Source: Isochrysis galbana
Taxonomy: Eukaryota > Haptophyta > Isochrysidales > Isochrysidaceae
DNA: 64,000 nucleotides
Reading direction: 5' to 3'
Assembly: GCA_018136815.1 (NCBI GenBank)
Contig: CM030942.1
Span: forward strand, 2,431,546 to 2,495,545
How positions within the stretch are numbered: the first letter of the stretch is position 1; each line of letters begins with the position of its first letter. Of the stretch, positions 27,032-39,100 are shown one piece after another. The position numbers and the translations under genes were made by a program. The notes under the pieces were generated by a model that was given only the letters and a program-made list of their open reading frames with translations, made no database searches and was not told the origin of the DNA.

Positions 27032-28204
27032 TTAGGCGGGAGCGCCGGATTGGCAATTGACAGGTTGGGCCGAAACGGAGGATGTTGACACCGGGTGTCC
27101 ACTCGTTGGAGATGCCCCGCGGCGTGTCTGAATCTCGTCTGAGAGGTGCACTTCAGCAAGCCGGACTGGCAGGGGTGATTCGCTCCTCGCGGACAGGCTG
27201 ATCACTGTGAGTTCCTTTTGATGCTGAAGAATCTCACTCTTCGTCGGAGGCTCGTGCGCTTCCACAGAATGACAGATCTCCTCTTCCTCGTGCATTGAGA
27301 CACCCTTAGCCGCAGCTGACGGCCTTGGTGATGGTGGTCGTAACGGTGACAATCCCTCATCCGATTCGCAAGCATCGTCGCAGTATGCACTTGCTCGGCA
27401 CTTGGGTGGGCTGGCTTGTATGGCGAACGACCACAGAGCTGGCTTGCACTGGCTCAGCTGTGATAAATCCTCCTGCATTGGTCCTACGCGCTTGAGTCTG
27501 AGAAGACGCGCTTTTCTTTGGCGATCACGCACACAGCAAAGGCAGACCACACAAAGAAATGCAATCAGGCATAGCAGCAACCACTTGTAATCGAAGTACC
27601 CGGAGGTCACATCCAACCCCGCCGCAAATGATGGCTGGTCTTCAAACATTTTATAGGGATCGGCGCAAACCGTCTGGACCTGTACCGTGCCAATGCCGCC
27701 GTTTAGAGCAGAACTGCCCCTCAAAATGCCAATCGCCTCGCATTTGCGATCTCCTGCACGCCTCATGGGACTTGCGGTGTCCTGCAAGATCGTAGGAATC
27801 CACAGGTATGCGTCGAATGGGCATGACCGGTGCGGAGGGGACTGACGAATGTTGACGAGGTTGCCCTCGATGGCCAACGCTGGGTGATGTGCTGGGAGGA
27901 TGTGTGCGCAAAGACTATTCTCCTGTACGTCACGGCGACCGAAACTCAGGTGCACACCTCTCGGATCGCCGTACTTGGGCGCACAGTTTGTGCAGTTGAA
28001 ACTGGGTGGGGGTTCATTGCTCATCTCAGCTCCAATAGGGAGGAATACGCCATCAAGGAGGAGCTCGATGACAATCTGGATCCCTGGGATGTGGATCTTG
28101 TACCACTTCCCGAGCGGGTCGGTCCCCCAGAGCCCAATCTTCGCTTGCATGCTTTTCTCCGGCGGGATGATGTACGAAGAATCCTCTTCTCGTCCTAGGA
28201 GACG
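27032..28204 (-). CDS. Single-pass membrane protein, 5' partial at gap
   Basis: About 390 codons are readable on the minus strand from the N gap (28205) to the stop at 27032. An extracytoplasmic-type N-part has several Cys residues (CTNC, C.AH, CPFD) and ends in FDYKWLLLC. One hydrophobic helix of about 18 residues (LLLCLIAFLCVVCLCCV) is followed by a strongly basic stop-transfer segment (RDRQRKARLLRLKR). The Ser/Pro/Glu-rich tail of about 150 residues looks like a disordered cytoplasmic domain. The 5' end lies in or beyond the gap. No family was recognised; a type I receptor-like topology is an inference. Confidence 0.6.
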   Translation of the reverse strand, partial: RLLGREEDSSYIIPPEKSMQAKIGLWGTDPLGKWYKIHIPGIQIVIELLLDGVFLPIGAEMSNEPPPSFNCTNCAPKYGDPRGVHLSFGRRDVQENSLCAHILPAHHPALAIEGNLVNIRQSPPHRSCPFDAYLWIPTILQDTASPMRRAGDRKCEAIGILRGSSALNGGIGTVQVQTVCADPYKMFEDQPSFAAGLDVTSGYFDYKWLLLCLIAFLCVVCLCCVRDRQRKARLLRLKRVGPMQEDLSQLSQCKPALWSFAIQASPPKCRASAYCDDACESDEGLSPLRPPSPRPSAAAKGVSMHEEEEICHSVEAHEPPTKSEILQHQKELTVISLSARSESPLPVRLAEVHLSDEIQTRRGASPTSGHPVSTSSVSAQPVNCQSGAPA

Positions 28205-28304
28205 NNNNNNNNNNNNNNNNNNNNNNNNNNNNNNNNNNNNNNNNNNNNNNNNNNNNNNNNNNNNNNNNNNNNNNNNNNNNNNNNNNNNNNNNNNNNNNNN
28301 NNNN
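28205..28304. other. Assembly gap (100 N)
   Basis: Exactly 100 N, a conventional gap of unknown size. Confidence 0.99.
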
Positions 28305-28454
28305 ACATGAGACTCTTGGTACTCTAGAGTATATGTTGGAGATGGCAAAGAAGAAGACAAGAAGACCAAGAGGCCTGTTCACACTTCTCTAGTTTATCCT
28401 ACTCTTTTCACATCATTCCGTTCTGTCGTCCTCGAACTTCAACGCTTTCTTTTC

Positions 28455-28894
28455 TTGGAGTGCGATGACGCTCGGCCCTCCATTGCTCCCACCAGTAGTG
28501 CCCGAGATGGCATTGGTGAGCGCGGGTGCGGTGGGCGAGCGCTGCTCCGCTTCGCGTCTTCGGAGGCAGCCAAGCGACGCGACGCGGGCCCGCTCGTCAT
28601 CCTCGCGCTTAACATTCTTGGCAGCTTCGCGCTGGGCTCTCTGTCAGGCAACGGAGCCGCACGCCGACAGCAGCTCCTCCTGGGCGTTGGCTTCTGCGGG
28701 CGCGTTTACCACGTTCTCCACCTTCTCCATGGACACGATCACGATGATTCAGCACGACAGTTCCGGCGTGCCGCCGCATACGTCTCGCCTCCAACACCCT
28801 TAGTCTTGGAGCCGCCTATGCTGGGTATTGTTTCAAGCTGCCAACGCCTATGGTGCACAAGTTGAGAGCACCGCTCAAAGCGAATGGTGGCTGA
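28455..28894 (+). pseudogene. CrcB/FEX-type fluoride channel fragment, frameshifted
   Basis: Signature pieces of the CrcB/FEX (Fluc) family appear in order but in three frames. LALNILGSFALGSLSG and LLLGVGFCG are in the frame from 28455. AFTTFSTFSMDT follows in the frame from 28465 (about 28700-28740). A last membrane-helix-like ASNTLSLGAAYAGY is in the third frame (28787-28894). GFCG-x-FTTFSTFS is the family's pore signature. These proteins export fluoride. Either this is a decayed copy, or the assembly has indels next to the gap at 28205-28304. A missing first helix also fits a fragment. Confidence 0.65.
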
Positions 28895-30197
28895 CACGTC
28901 AGCCGATTGCTGCAGGCGATATGTGACCTGAGATAGATCATAGACGGAGACCGGCTTCATGTGCGCTCATTTCCCGTTCGCGTAATACATAGTGTTGTAG
29001 CAGATTGCTTTGGCCATAAACTTTTGAGCCGGTGCTACTATTGCATCTTCTCCATCCACGCCTTTTTTGGGAGACGTTATTGTATGGTACGTATTGGCAT
29101 AGTGTGATTTGTGGCATGGTGCGCCGGCAGTAGTGAATTGTTGGTAGCGAGGAATGGTGCGCTGCCAGTACTGAATTGTCAGGTGATGCACTGTTGACTG
29201 TTGTGGTGTACTCTCTGTACCGTCAGCGTTGCCATAGCATGCGGTGTTGTCCAATAGTGCTAGTTTTGGGAGTTGCAGCGTGGATGTGGCCTGTGGCCGT
29301 ATGCGCCGTGGGTGTGGCCATGGCCGCGTGGCCATGAATCATGGGCATTGGCCGTGGCTGTGAGCGCCGTGCTTGCCGTGCGTTAGATTAGCGGTGCGAG
29401 CGCGTCTGCATCCACTAGTTGTAGTAGTATCTAGTAGTAAAATAAATGCTTGAAGATTCGGGGCTATAGAGCTATAACGGTCTCGGTACTACTACCCCCT
29501 GCTTCGGCGCCCTTCCATAATAATAATATAACTGAGCATTAGTACCACTACTCCCACTAGCCCGGTACTAACGCCCTCAGCGCTCAGCGCACCTGCCCGT
29601 ACGCCTTGACGTATGTTGATTGATTGATGTCACAGATACATACACCTATGCACCCCTTCAAATCTCTCCCCTTGCAGGGCCCCGGCTCCCATTCTAACTC
29701 CCCACAAGTTACAATGGGTGAAAACCAGGTGAGGCGAACCGACCTATGTCGGATGTGGGGCGACTCACCAGGGAAAGGAAAAGCACCGGGGGGGGGGGGG
29801 GGGGCAGGAACTCTCGTCACAAAGAAGAGCTGCCGGCAGCGAAGGCAGCGTTGGCAGCTCTCGTGTAGGACAAGCGACCAGCATGAGCTGTATCAGATAT
29901 CCATCACCGGCGGCGGTGACGGCGGCAGCGGCAGTCGCGACGGCAGCTGTGGCGGAGGCAGGGGCACCTTAGTCCTCGGGTAATAATATTGTAATACTTG
30001 GCGAAGAGCGAAGAGGCGGACTTGGCAACCGCGGCCGGTGGCAAGCTACGGAGCGCGATCTTGGCCGAGGTCAGACGGGACTTCGTACCGTCTTTTCGGA
30101 CGAGGAGTCTGAATAGGCCGGGAGACCCTCCTCCGACCCGCTTGGGCTTTCCGCTCACGGTCAACAAAATGTCTACTCCCCCCATATCCAATATTAG
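28895..30197. other. Intergenic, no gene seen
   Basis: It includes GGCCGTGG-rich words at 29280-29390, a G-run at 29790-29805 and GGCGGC repeats at 29905-29960. I see no supported gene. Confidence 0.5.
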
Positions 30198-31017
30198 AAA
30201 AAAAACCTTTTAATTTTCTCGCCACGCGCGCGGCTACGGGGTTGTCTATTGTAGCCACGCCCAGATCCCTTCCTCTCCTCTCACTTCCCGCCTTGCGGCA
30301 ACTCCCCTCGTGCTCTACATAGGGGCCCGGGTCGTGGGGGGGCTGGGTCGGGCGGGGTGCACCGGCCCTCAGTGGTCTGTCCTCGCCTTCCTCCTGTGCC
30401 TCTGGTGGCCGGTTTCTTGCTGCTGTGGTGTAGGTGTCGTGCCGTTGCTGAGGTGTCTCGTGCTCGTGAGTTGTTCTTCTTCGTGGGTGGTTCTTTCAGG
30501 GAGGGTGGGGGAGGGGAGGGTGTGCCTCGACCTCAGGCGAGCCTTTCGGCGAGGCCAATCGCTTCCGCCACAAGGCCGAGGTTGTCGCTCAATCTTAGTT
30601 TACCTTTGTTGTCTTCTGTAAATACCGGGGCGCTGAGCTCCGCTGACCTTTTTATTTTAGGTTTTCTACCCTGGGCCGCGTGCGAGTGCGCATCGGGCGA
30701 CAGGTTTTCGACGGTGTTAGGCCCCTCACCAGGGTGGTGAATCTTAAGAGCGTGGATTCTAAGACCGGTATGTAGTGGTATTCATATGATTCGAACTCTA
30801 TTCTGTAGAAGTCTCTTATTATATATCTCCAGGCTATGATATAGAGGGTTTTTAGGCTGTCGGGGGTGGTCGCGTCTGGGTATGCGAATAGCCTATCCTT
30901 AGTTTTCTGCCCATGTGACTATTCGTTTTCGGAGTGTAGTTAGCGATCGCATCTATGGTGTCGAAGATTTTTCTTGTCGCGGGGCACCATGCCAGGTGGC
31001 ATGAGTCCTCTTGATGT
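30198..31017 (-). mobile_element. LINE 3' fragment (C-terminal ORF and tail)
   Basis: Minus-strand LINE remnant. It begins at 31017 next to the gypsy LTR with the zinc-knuckle coding region (EDSCHLAWC-like), continues with frameshifts through KTLYIIAWRYIIRDFYR, and ends with a 3' UTR and the tail AAAATTAAAAGG plus eight T at 30198. It matches 13250-14060 of the other copy. It could be the downstream part of the LINE at 43272-46100, split by gypsy copy B. Confidence 0.75.
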
Positions 31018-32420
31018 TGTCAGAGCAAGGCTGCTCTCACTCTTGGAGACTGCCTGCGAGGGCGCGCCGGCAGCTAGCGCGGAATGCAGTTCTTGCGGGG
31101 AGCTCATGGAGCTTTCCTCGGGGATGACTACGGGCATGGTGATCGACGCACGACGCACGACGCACGCACGGAGCACGGTGGGCGCGGAAGTGCGGAAGGA
31201 GGCTTGTGGGAGGTGGTGGCAGGCGACTGGGGGTGGCTCAGGCGCGTGCTTGACTTGTATTGACTCGTTGACTCGGGGTATAGACTCGGGAACTCGGGGG
31301 GACTCGTTTGGGAACACGGAGGGACTCGACGAAGTTGCTACAAAACACTCACTAGAAACCCAAAAACCAAAGTCCTTGGGCTCAGAAAACTAACGTAAAC
31401 ACTCCGGAATCATACGATAAACAAACCCCTCCCGCGCGGCGAAGGCTGAGGTCGCGATCGATCGCCATGCGCGAAGAAATACGGAACGAGAGCGCATAAC
31501 TACGCAAACGAAGGGTTCGGACTATCGTTAAAGCGAAACTCGTCCGCTTAAGCCAACGCGGAGGGTCGAGGAGAGATCCAAACTCGCGCGGGGGAAGAAG
31601 GCGATGTGCGGAGAGACCTTCTAGACAAGAGACGAGCAAAGGGCGACGAAACAAGACGCGAGACGCGAGGCGCGTGCCATTCGTTCTACCTTTCTTTTAC
31701 CGAAACCACGGCGAAACTAACGTTAAACGTCGGTGCCCCCTCCGCGAGAATCGCGAAGAAGAACGGACGAGATGAGGCAATCATCGAAGGAATCGCGAGA
31801 GGAATCGAAGCGAAGGGGGGGGAATAACGCGCGCGGGGGGGGGAACGAACGACGGCCGGAGGAAACGAACCGCGCACGGAGGAGAAGAACCTCGCGCGGG
31901 GGGGGATAATATAACGGCCGGAAGCGACGGATGGCACGCCGAGGGAAAGAACCTGCCGCGGGGGGGGCGAGGGACCGAGGGCACGGCGGGGCAGCGTGGG
32001 AGGGCGCGAGGCCGATCTCGGAACGAGATCGCGTCCTTTCCCTCGCGGAGCGCGGAGAGACCCCCACGAGATATCTTGGGACCGGAGAATGTTTTGGACG
32101 AATCTTCCTACCGTCGGCCGAGGAGAGGCGGACGGAGAGAGAGAGAGAGAGTCTCGCAGAGCGACTGCAGAACGAGAAGTCGAAGTCATGCCGGTTTATT
32201 ACCTTAAACGAGCCAACAATTATAGTAACAGCAAAAACAAAATTCGAATCGCAAATTTCGAGATCAAAATCGGCAAACCTGGACTTGAGACCATGGGGAA
32301 TCCGAATCTGTGTGTCTTGTGCGTCAGTGGCAACACGGGGAACTGTTCAATTGTAATTGTGAGCGCGCACCTTACACGAATATTCATGCCTACAGCCTTC
32401 AGATGGGCAGGAATACAACA
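31018..32420 (-). repeat. Gypsy 3' LTR (copy B), 1403 bp
   Basis: Same ends as the copy A LTR (TGTTGTATTCC ... CTCTGACA), with scattered substitutions and small indels in G/C runs. Confidence 0.75.
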
Positions 32421-32676
32421 CCCCCGACTTAAATCGAGACGTCTCCCGATGTCGAGCCAAAAGAGTTCATTTGACCATACGAGACGAGAGACCTAGAAGA
32501 GGAGGATTAACCCATGGATCCAAAGCGAGCACAAAATCGGCAGCTTAGCGCGGCGGCCCCCGATTTCGTACGTCACGTCCTACCACGTTCTCCCTTTTAC
32601 AGGAGTTTTGCTCGGGCAGTTGCGCTGGGTCAGGCGCTGACGCGACGCTAATCATCCACTTCCGGTCGACTTAGCG

Positions 32677-33173
32677 CTACGATTGTGAACGAGAACGAGT
32701 ACGACTCGAAGGCAGATCAGGAGGAGTACGACTTGTCTCTTGAATTCGACGTGGAATAACTTGATTGGATTGGGAACTTGAGCTTGGACTTGAAGAGGAG
32801 TCTACAGCGGAGTGAGCTTGGGGTTGAACCGGACGGCGGTCGAAAGTGGTGTCGTACGACTCAACTAGATCAGCACAACGCCGAAGCAACTCAATTCGAG
32901 ACTCCCAAGTAGCTTCAGAACGAGGATAGCCGCGCCATTTGACGAGATACTTGAATGAAACTCCATCGCCCTTGCGATCGAGTAACTCTTCGACCAAGTA
33001 CTCATCTTCAGCGAGCGGAGACGAATCGGTGACGGTGAAGTACGGACGAAGATTGGAAATGTGAACTTCATCCTTGACTTGACGATTTTCGAGATCGCGT
33101 AGACGGTAGCGAGTGGCCGAGATGGCTTCTTCTACTCGTAGGGACCGGAGTAGAGATATTGAAGTTTGTTGGC
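32677..33173 (-). pseudogene. Chromodomain C-terminus of gypsy Pol (copy B)
   Basis: A frame downstream of a 1-bp deletion in pol. It starts EEAISATRYRLRDLEN, contains a chromodomain (EYLVEELLDRKGDG ... FKYLVKWRGYPRSEATWES) and ends in a Ser-rich basic tail at 32677. Chromodomains at the integrase C-terminus define chromoviruses and are thought to steer integration to marked chromatin. The break (tacgag-tag instead of tac gag gta) is one lost G. Confidence 0.85.
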
Positions 33174-36100
33174 GTGGCCAGGGATTCGACGACAAACTCT
33201 GTCTCCTGGTTTGAAGGTGACACCGAGTTTAGACTTTTGAGAGGCGGAGCGCATCGATTCGCGTTGGGCTTCTTGAGTACTTTCGAGGGCGGAACGCCAC
33301 GACTCGAGAAGCTTCTTATTGAGCTCGGTGGCGTAAATGACGGCATCGGACGGAGGCCTAGATGGAAGCAACTCGAGAACAGGAGCAGGGTCAGCAAGTT
33401 GAGCTGGAAGACGAAGCTCCCGACCAAACAAGATAGCCGCGGGTGACTTGGGTACGACGCGACCGGCGGTCGCTCGCATAGACATGAGAAGAAACGGAAG
33501 GTGGTCGACCCAATGGGCGCCGCCTTCATTGGAGACTCGAGTCATCGTGAGGAGAGTTTGTTGAGCTCTTTCCACTAGCCCTACGCCTTCGTGGCGATAG
33601 GCTTCAGTAGTGCTCAAGTCCGTGCCAGTCGCTTTGAGAATTAGGTCCACTAACCGAGAGCAAAGATTCGAGCCGGCGTCGGTTCGAAGTTGGCGAGGGA
33701 CTCCATAACGAGATACGATGAGACGCATGAAGACGTCCAGACATTTTGCGGACGAGGGGTTACCGTTGCAAGGCTCAGCTTCAATCCAACGAGAGAGAGA
33801 ATCGACGAAAACAATCAGCTTATCAAAACCGGAGCGGCCGGATACGAAATCGTGGGTGGGAGCCATCGAAAGAATATCGCAATAGACGACGTCGAAAGGA
33901 TAGGATCCGATAGAAAGACCGGATGGATGGGCGAGCGGTCGCGGTAACGGTTTGCCAAGAGTGCATTCATGGCACTCTCGAACGTACTCCGATACAGAGG
34001 CGGATAGGCCAGGCCAGTAAACTCGAGAACGAAGTAGGGTAGTCATCCTTGTCGCACCTGGGTGACCAAGGTGGTCATGGTAGGCGCGGAGGTACGTGTC
34101 ACGAAGGGACTCCGGAATGTATAAACGAAGAGGAGCCTCTTCCGCCTCTGAGGAGCGGTAGTAGAGTAGGCCATCGCGAAGCAGGAATCGGGACCTCTTC
34201 TTCGACGACGAGCTAGAGTCGATCGAAGAGGAAGCTTTCGGAAGGATCGACTCGAGTTCAGAAATGATCGAGCTAGCGAACTCGTCGGTAGAGAGCGCTT
34301 GACGCAATTCGTCGGCATGAGGCACGCCCACATCGAGATACGAGGAGGTAATCGACTCCGAAGATTCCGATGCTTGACGAGCGAGCCTATCGTTTGCTTG
34401 TTGGCGGCGAGCGGTGAGGGTGGATGAAGTAACCGCGGCGGCAACTATGTCGTGAATTTCGGAAGAATCGAAAGAATGGACGTCACTCTCCTCGAGATGG
34501 AGAGGATCGTGATCGGGCTCGAGAGCAACTAGGCGGGATAAGCCGTCGGCGTCCCAGTGAGTGACTCCAGGTTTGTGCACGACGTCGAATCGATATTCGG
34601 CTAGCTTCAGGACCCATCGCATGAGGCGCGAGGCTGGACCACCGGTGACTTGATCTTTCATCGTGTGAAGCCAGCGCAAAGCTGAATGGTCTACGACGAG
34701 GGTGAAGTGGCGACCCCAAAGATAAGGCCTCCAATTTCGGATCGATTCTAGCGCTGCTAGAAGTTCGATTTCAGTAACTGTCCAATGGCGCTCAGCCGGA
34801 CTCAAACTACGACCGTAGTATGCAACAACGCGCTCTCTCCCTTCGTCGTCTTTCTGAGCAAGGACGCCGGCGATGCCTAGCTTGCTAGCACCGTCGGTCT
34901 TAACGAGGAAAGGACGGTCGTCTCGAGGAGGTGCGAGTACGGGTTCTTCACAGATAGCTTGCTTGAGATCTTCGATAGCCTGGCGACAGGCTTCTGTTTG
35001 CGACTCGACCGGGACATCGCACCCTTTCCGCGTGAGAGCGGTTAACGGCGCTGCACGGATCGCAAAACGGCGTATAAAACGGCGGTAGTACGAGCACAGT
35101 CCAAGGAAAGAACGGACGGCTTCGATAGAGTTGATTTGGGTAGGGTCGATTTTCGAGACGGCTTCCACTTTCTTGGGATCCATCCGAAGACCTTCACGCG
35201 AAACAACGTGGCCGAGATATTCAGCCGAGGTGGCAAAGAAAACGCATTTCGACATCTTGCAAGTGAGGCCCGCCCAGATGAGACGTTCCAAGACAAGATC
35301 AAGACGGTGTAACATTTGTTGGAATGACGATTCTTCCCTGGCCTGCAGCGAGTCACCTACGCCTGTCGACCAGGCGCCGACATCATCCAAGTATGGCATA
35401 CAAATCTCCCATGCCAGCCCACCGAGAACGGCGTCCATGAGGCGGCACATATACGAGGGACCGGATTGAACACCAAAAGGCAAGTAATTGAACTCGTACT
35501 TGCCGCGATGAGTAGTGAACGCGGTGATATGTTTATCGGACTCTTTGATCGGTATACCCCAGAAACCAGATGCCAGGTCCAGGGTGCAAAGGAATAGAGA
35601 ATCAAGGTTGCCTTGGCCGGACGACAATCGGTCGATGGCTTCTACCGTGAGGGGAAGAGGGCTGTCCTCTAGACGAAGCTTGGAGTTGACGTCGCGATAA
35701 TCTACGCAGAAACGTACGGAGCCATCCTTCTTAGTGACTAGCACGACTCGAGAGGCCCACGACGAATTTGATTTCCTAATGATGCCCGCGGACTCCATCT
35801 TGCAAACTTCGTCCTCTATGATCTTCTCACCCTCTCGTCCAACTCTAGACGGTGCGTGGCGGTGAGCTTCGGCTCCGGGGTTGAGCGGTAGCTCTACCTC
35901 CATCACGTGAGTGTGATTCGGGTTGGTCGGGTCAATTGCGAAAGCAGCGATACGTCGGGCCAGTAGACGACGAACTTGTTCACGTTGGGGCATCGAGAGA
36001 CGGCCTTCGGGGTCGATCTTGGCTGCCTCGAGGAGCTTACGCTGGTCCTCGTCGAGCGACTCAATCACATCCGGCGAGTTAACGGCCCCGACGCGGCGAT

Positions 36101-39100
36101 ATGTTCCAGCGTGAATTTTGAATCGAATCTGTAGCGAAGCTACAGGATGGAACGACGGAAGGTGTAGAGGTTTGGGGTCAGTGTTGACCACCGTAACCGC
36201 GATGGTGTGGTCGGAGTTCGACCTCTCTACTTGGGGAATGACGAGAGGAGAGCTATCGATCGTTTCACGCGTAGGGAGTCGGTCCACGAGCATGGCGCAA
36301 TCTTCGTGTTCTCGAAGAGCTAGCGGAATTCGGACGTGAAACGTTGCCCGATGATAGGCCGGGATCGTGATAGGTTCGTGGGTATATAGGAGGTACTCGG
36401 AGCCACATGATGCCGGCGCTTTGGCGGCAAACTCATCGGCCGTGTTGAAGAGAGGCTCGGAGACTAGCTGGTTGTCGTTTTCGGCGGCCTGCGGCCCTCG
36501 GAAGAAGTCAGTCGTAATTGGGTTCGCGGAGGTCGGACAGACTTGTGCACAAGTCAGGCTGACAAGGACCATCGCTATCGGTGACGTCGAGACGCGAAAG
36601 ATCGGCGGGGCGTCGGGGCTTGGACTGCCATTAACCCCAAGAGGAGCCACCGTGGATGGAGCACCGAGAGTGATAGAGCCGTCCGCGCTGTCGGAGGCGA
36701 GCTGAATCGAAGCGGCGTGCGTGGCTAAGAAGTCGTTCCCGAGCAGCAGCATCGGGTTGCCTTCAATCACCATGAACGTATGACGAAAGAGAAATCCGCC
36801 GACGGAGAAGACGATTCGAGCCTTGCCTCGCGTGATAAGAGGTAGGCCGTCCGGACCGTGAAGCGGTGTCACCACGGCTTGTGGCAGCCGCTCGACGCAT
36901 GCGTCGTTGGGTAGGCCGGACAAGAGGGAAGTGGTCACGACCGACGGGCCAGCTCCGGTGTCAGCGAGGGTGCTGTTGACCGTGAGGGCGGAGTCGGCTA
37001 AGATGACTCCTTCTTTGCTGGTAGCCTCGCCGGAGCGGCAGACCATTAGATCTCGAACATATAGACAATGCCTTGGGTAAGCTGAGGGCAGGGTATCCAC
37101 GACACTCTCCGGTCGGTGCGCGGTCACGTATGCGATGGTGTCGGACGGGGACAGGGTTGGTCGACAGAGTGGTTGCTCGGGTGAATTCTTCGTCAAAGTG
37201 GACGTCGTCTCTTCGGGTACTCCGACTGCCGCTATCGTGGCATAGGGCCTAGAGGCGTCGTCCTCGTGGGTAGAGGGGCAGGGTGATAGCTTGGGGCTAG
37301 TGTAGCCGAGGCCTCTCTTGTCGGTGGGGTGCCTCGGGTGGTCGGACATCTTTTCCCAATCTTTCTCGAGACGGGCTTGGGCTTCTGTCTTGGGTCTTCG
37401 AACTAGTGAGGCTAACTCTTCGGCGCGGATGCCTTTGGCTTCCACGAACTCGATTGGCGCTCGGACGGCAGCGGCGAGGTCGGATTCCTCGTCGGCGCCT
37501 CGTCCGGCTAGAGCTTGCGCTCTTATTTCGTCAGCGGTTTCGAGCGTGACGTTGGACCATTTCTGGTCCCCGTTCACTCCGAATGATTGCCATTGTTGGC
37601 GCCGCTTCCGGAGAGTCGTCGGCGTCGTCGGACGCGGCGAGCTCGCGCGTGCCGGAGGCGGGGCGGTCCATGGAGAGAATGGGTCGTGGAGAGTAGACTC
37701 GGAGGCGTAGAGTGGCGTGTCGTTGTCGTAGTTATCGTGGGTTTCTTTTTGGTCTTCGTGGTTGTTTGTCTAGGGAGTAGCTGGACGGGAAACAACGGGG
37801 TCGGAAGAAACTTCACTAGTTTCCCTCCCCCTCTCATAACGATGAAGAGCCGACCACGGCTCGTAGGCGGTAGCCTCGGTTGAGCTAAGTGAAGGCCGGT
37901 CCAATAGGCTGCGCCGCGCGCAAGCGAGTAGCTCTAACGCGGACAATATCTTCGTCGATGGCTGGTCTCGCTGTTGGCTCAAATGTCGAAGAAGAACAGG
38001 CATCCAATGGGTCGCCATCGCTCCAGCTACATCGACGTAGGTGCGGCTGCGAAGAGCGCCACGGTGCGGTGAAGGAGAGAGGTTAGCCATGGCCGACTCA
38101 CGGCCATCCACGACGCAGGTTGGCTGGAGAGGCGGCAGCCCTTTGGTGAGGTACAACCCGGTGGCTTTCTGGTGTCCAGTGCCGTGCTCCCAGGGTTGGA
38201 CGAATTGGGTCGGGGTCAACCCCCCGACTAAACGGCGAGCTTCCGCATGCATCCGAGGGTTCTCAACCGCTACAAACGGAGCAGTGGCGGAGGCCATTGA
38301 CTTGAAGACGCGGGCGGCCGACTCAAGAGCGGCACGACGTCCGGGTTCTTGGGAAAGCCATTGGCTGCTGACGGCGGAGAGGTACGTGCAGGGCGGGTGG
38401 GCGATGACTAGGTCCCAACCTAGGTTTTGGACATGAAGCGCGTCGCCTTGGAAGTGGGGCACGTAGCCAATCTCGGAAGGATATAAATCGCACGTAGCTA
38501 CATCAGCTCCGGCGAGTAGGAACATGGAGGAGACGACGCCGCTAGTCTCACCAACGACGAGAACTCGTGGGGCGTGACAGCCAGAAGTCAGCCCGTCTTG
38601 GACTTGTTGACTCGTCTTCGTGAGCTCAGCGCAAAGCTCATCGAAGTGCTTGGGTAGCGCGGCGGCAGGCGAGGCTAAGGTGCCACTGCGCGGCCGGCGG
38701 AGCTCTTGGGCTGCCTCCGTGAGGTGCCGAGGTAATACCACCGCAGAGCCGCTCGCTCGTGCACGAAGAGAGGCGAGAGCGTGGAGAGCGGGTGACGGGG
38801 TATCATCGCGGGTGCCGACATCGGAGTTGTTTCGAGAGGAATCGAAGGACTGGATCGCGGACGCATTGATCGCTGCCACGCGCATGATGGCGGTGGCAGT
38901 GGTATCGAGAGGCAGGCAGTGCTTGGAGGCTGCGACCGGTGGCCGCGGCGACGTAGGACGAATGGAAGTAGACTCGGATATCGACGACGTGGAGACAGGC
39001 TCGGAGGACGGGATTGACGAAGAAACTCGGAGAAGTGGGGTGTCGGATTGCGGCGACGGACGCCGCGGCCGCGAGACCACCGGTGAGAGACATGAAGGAC

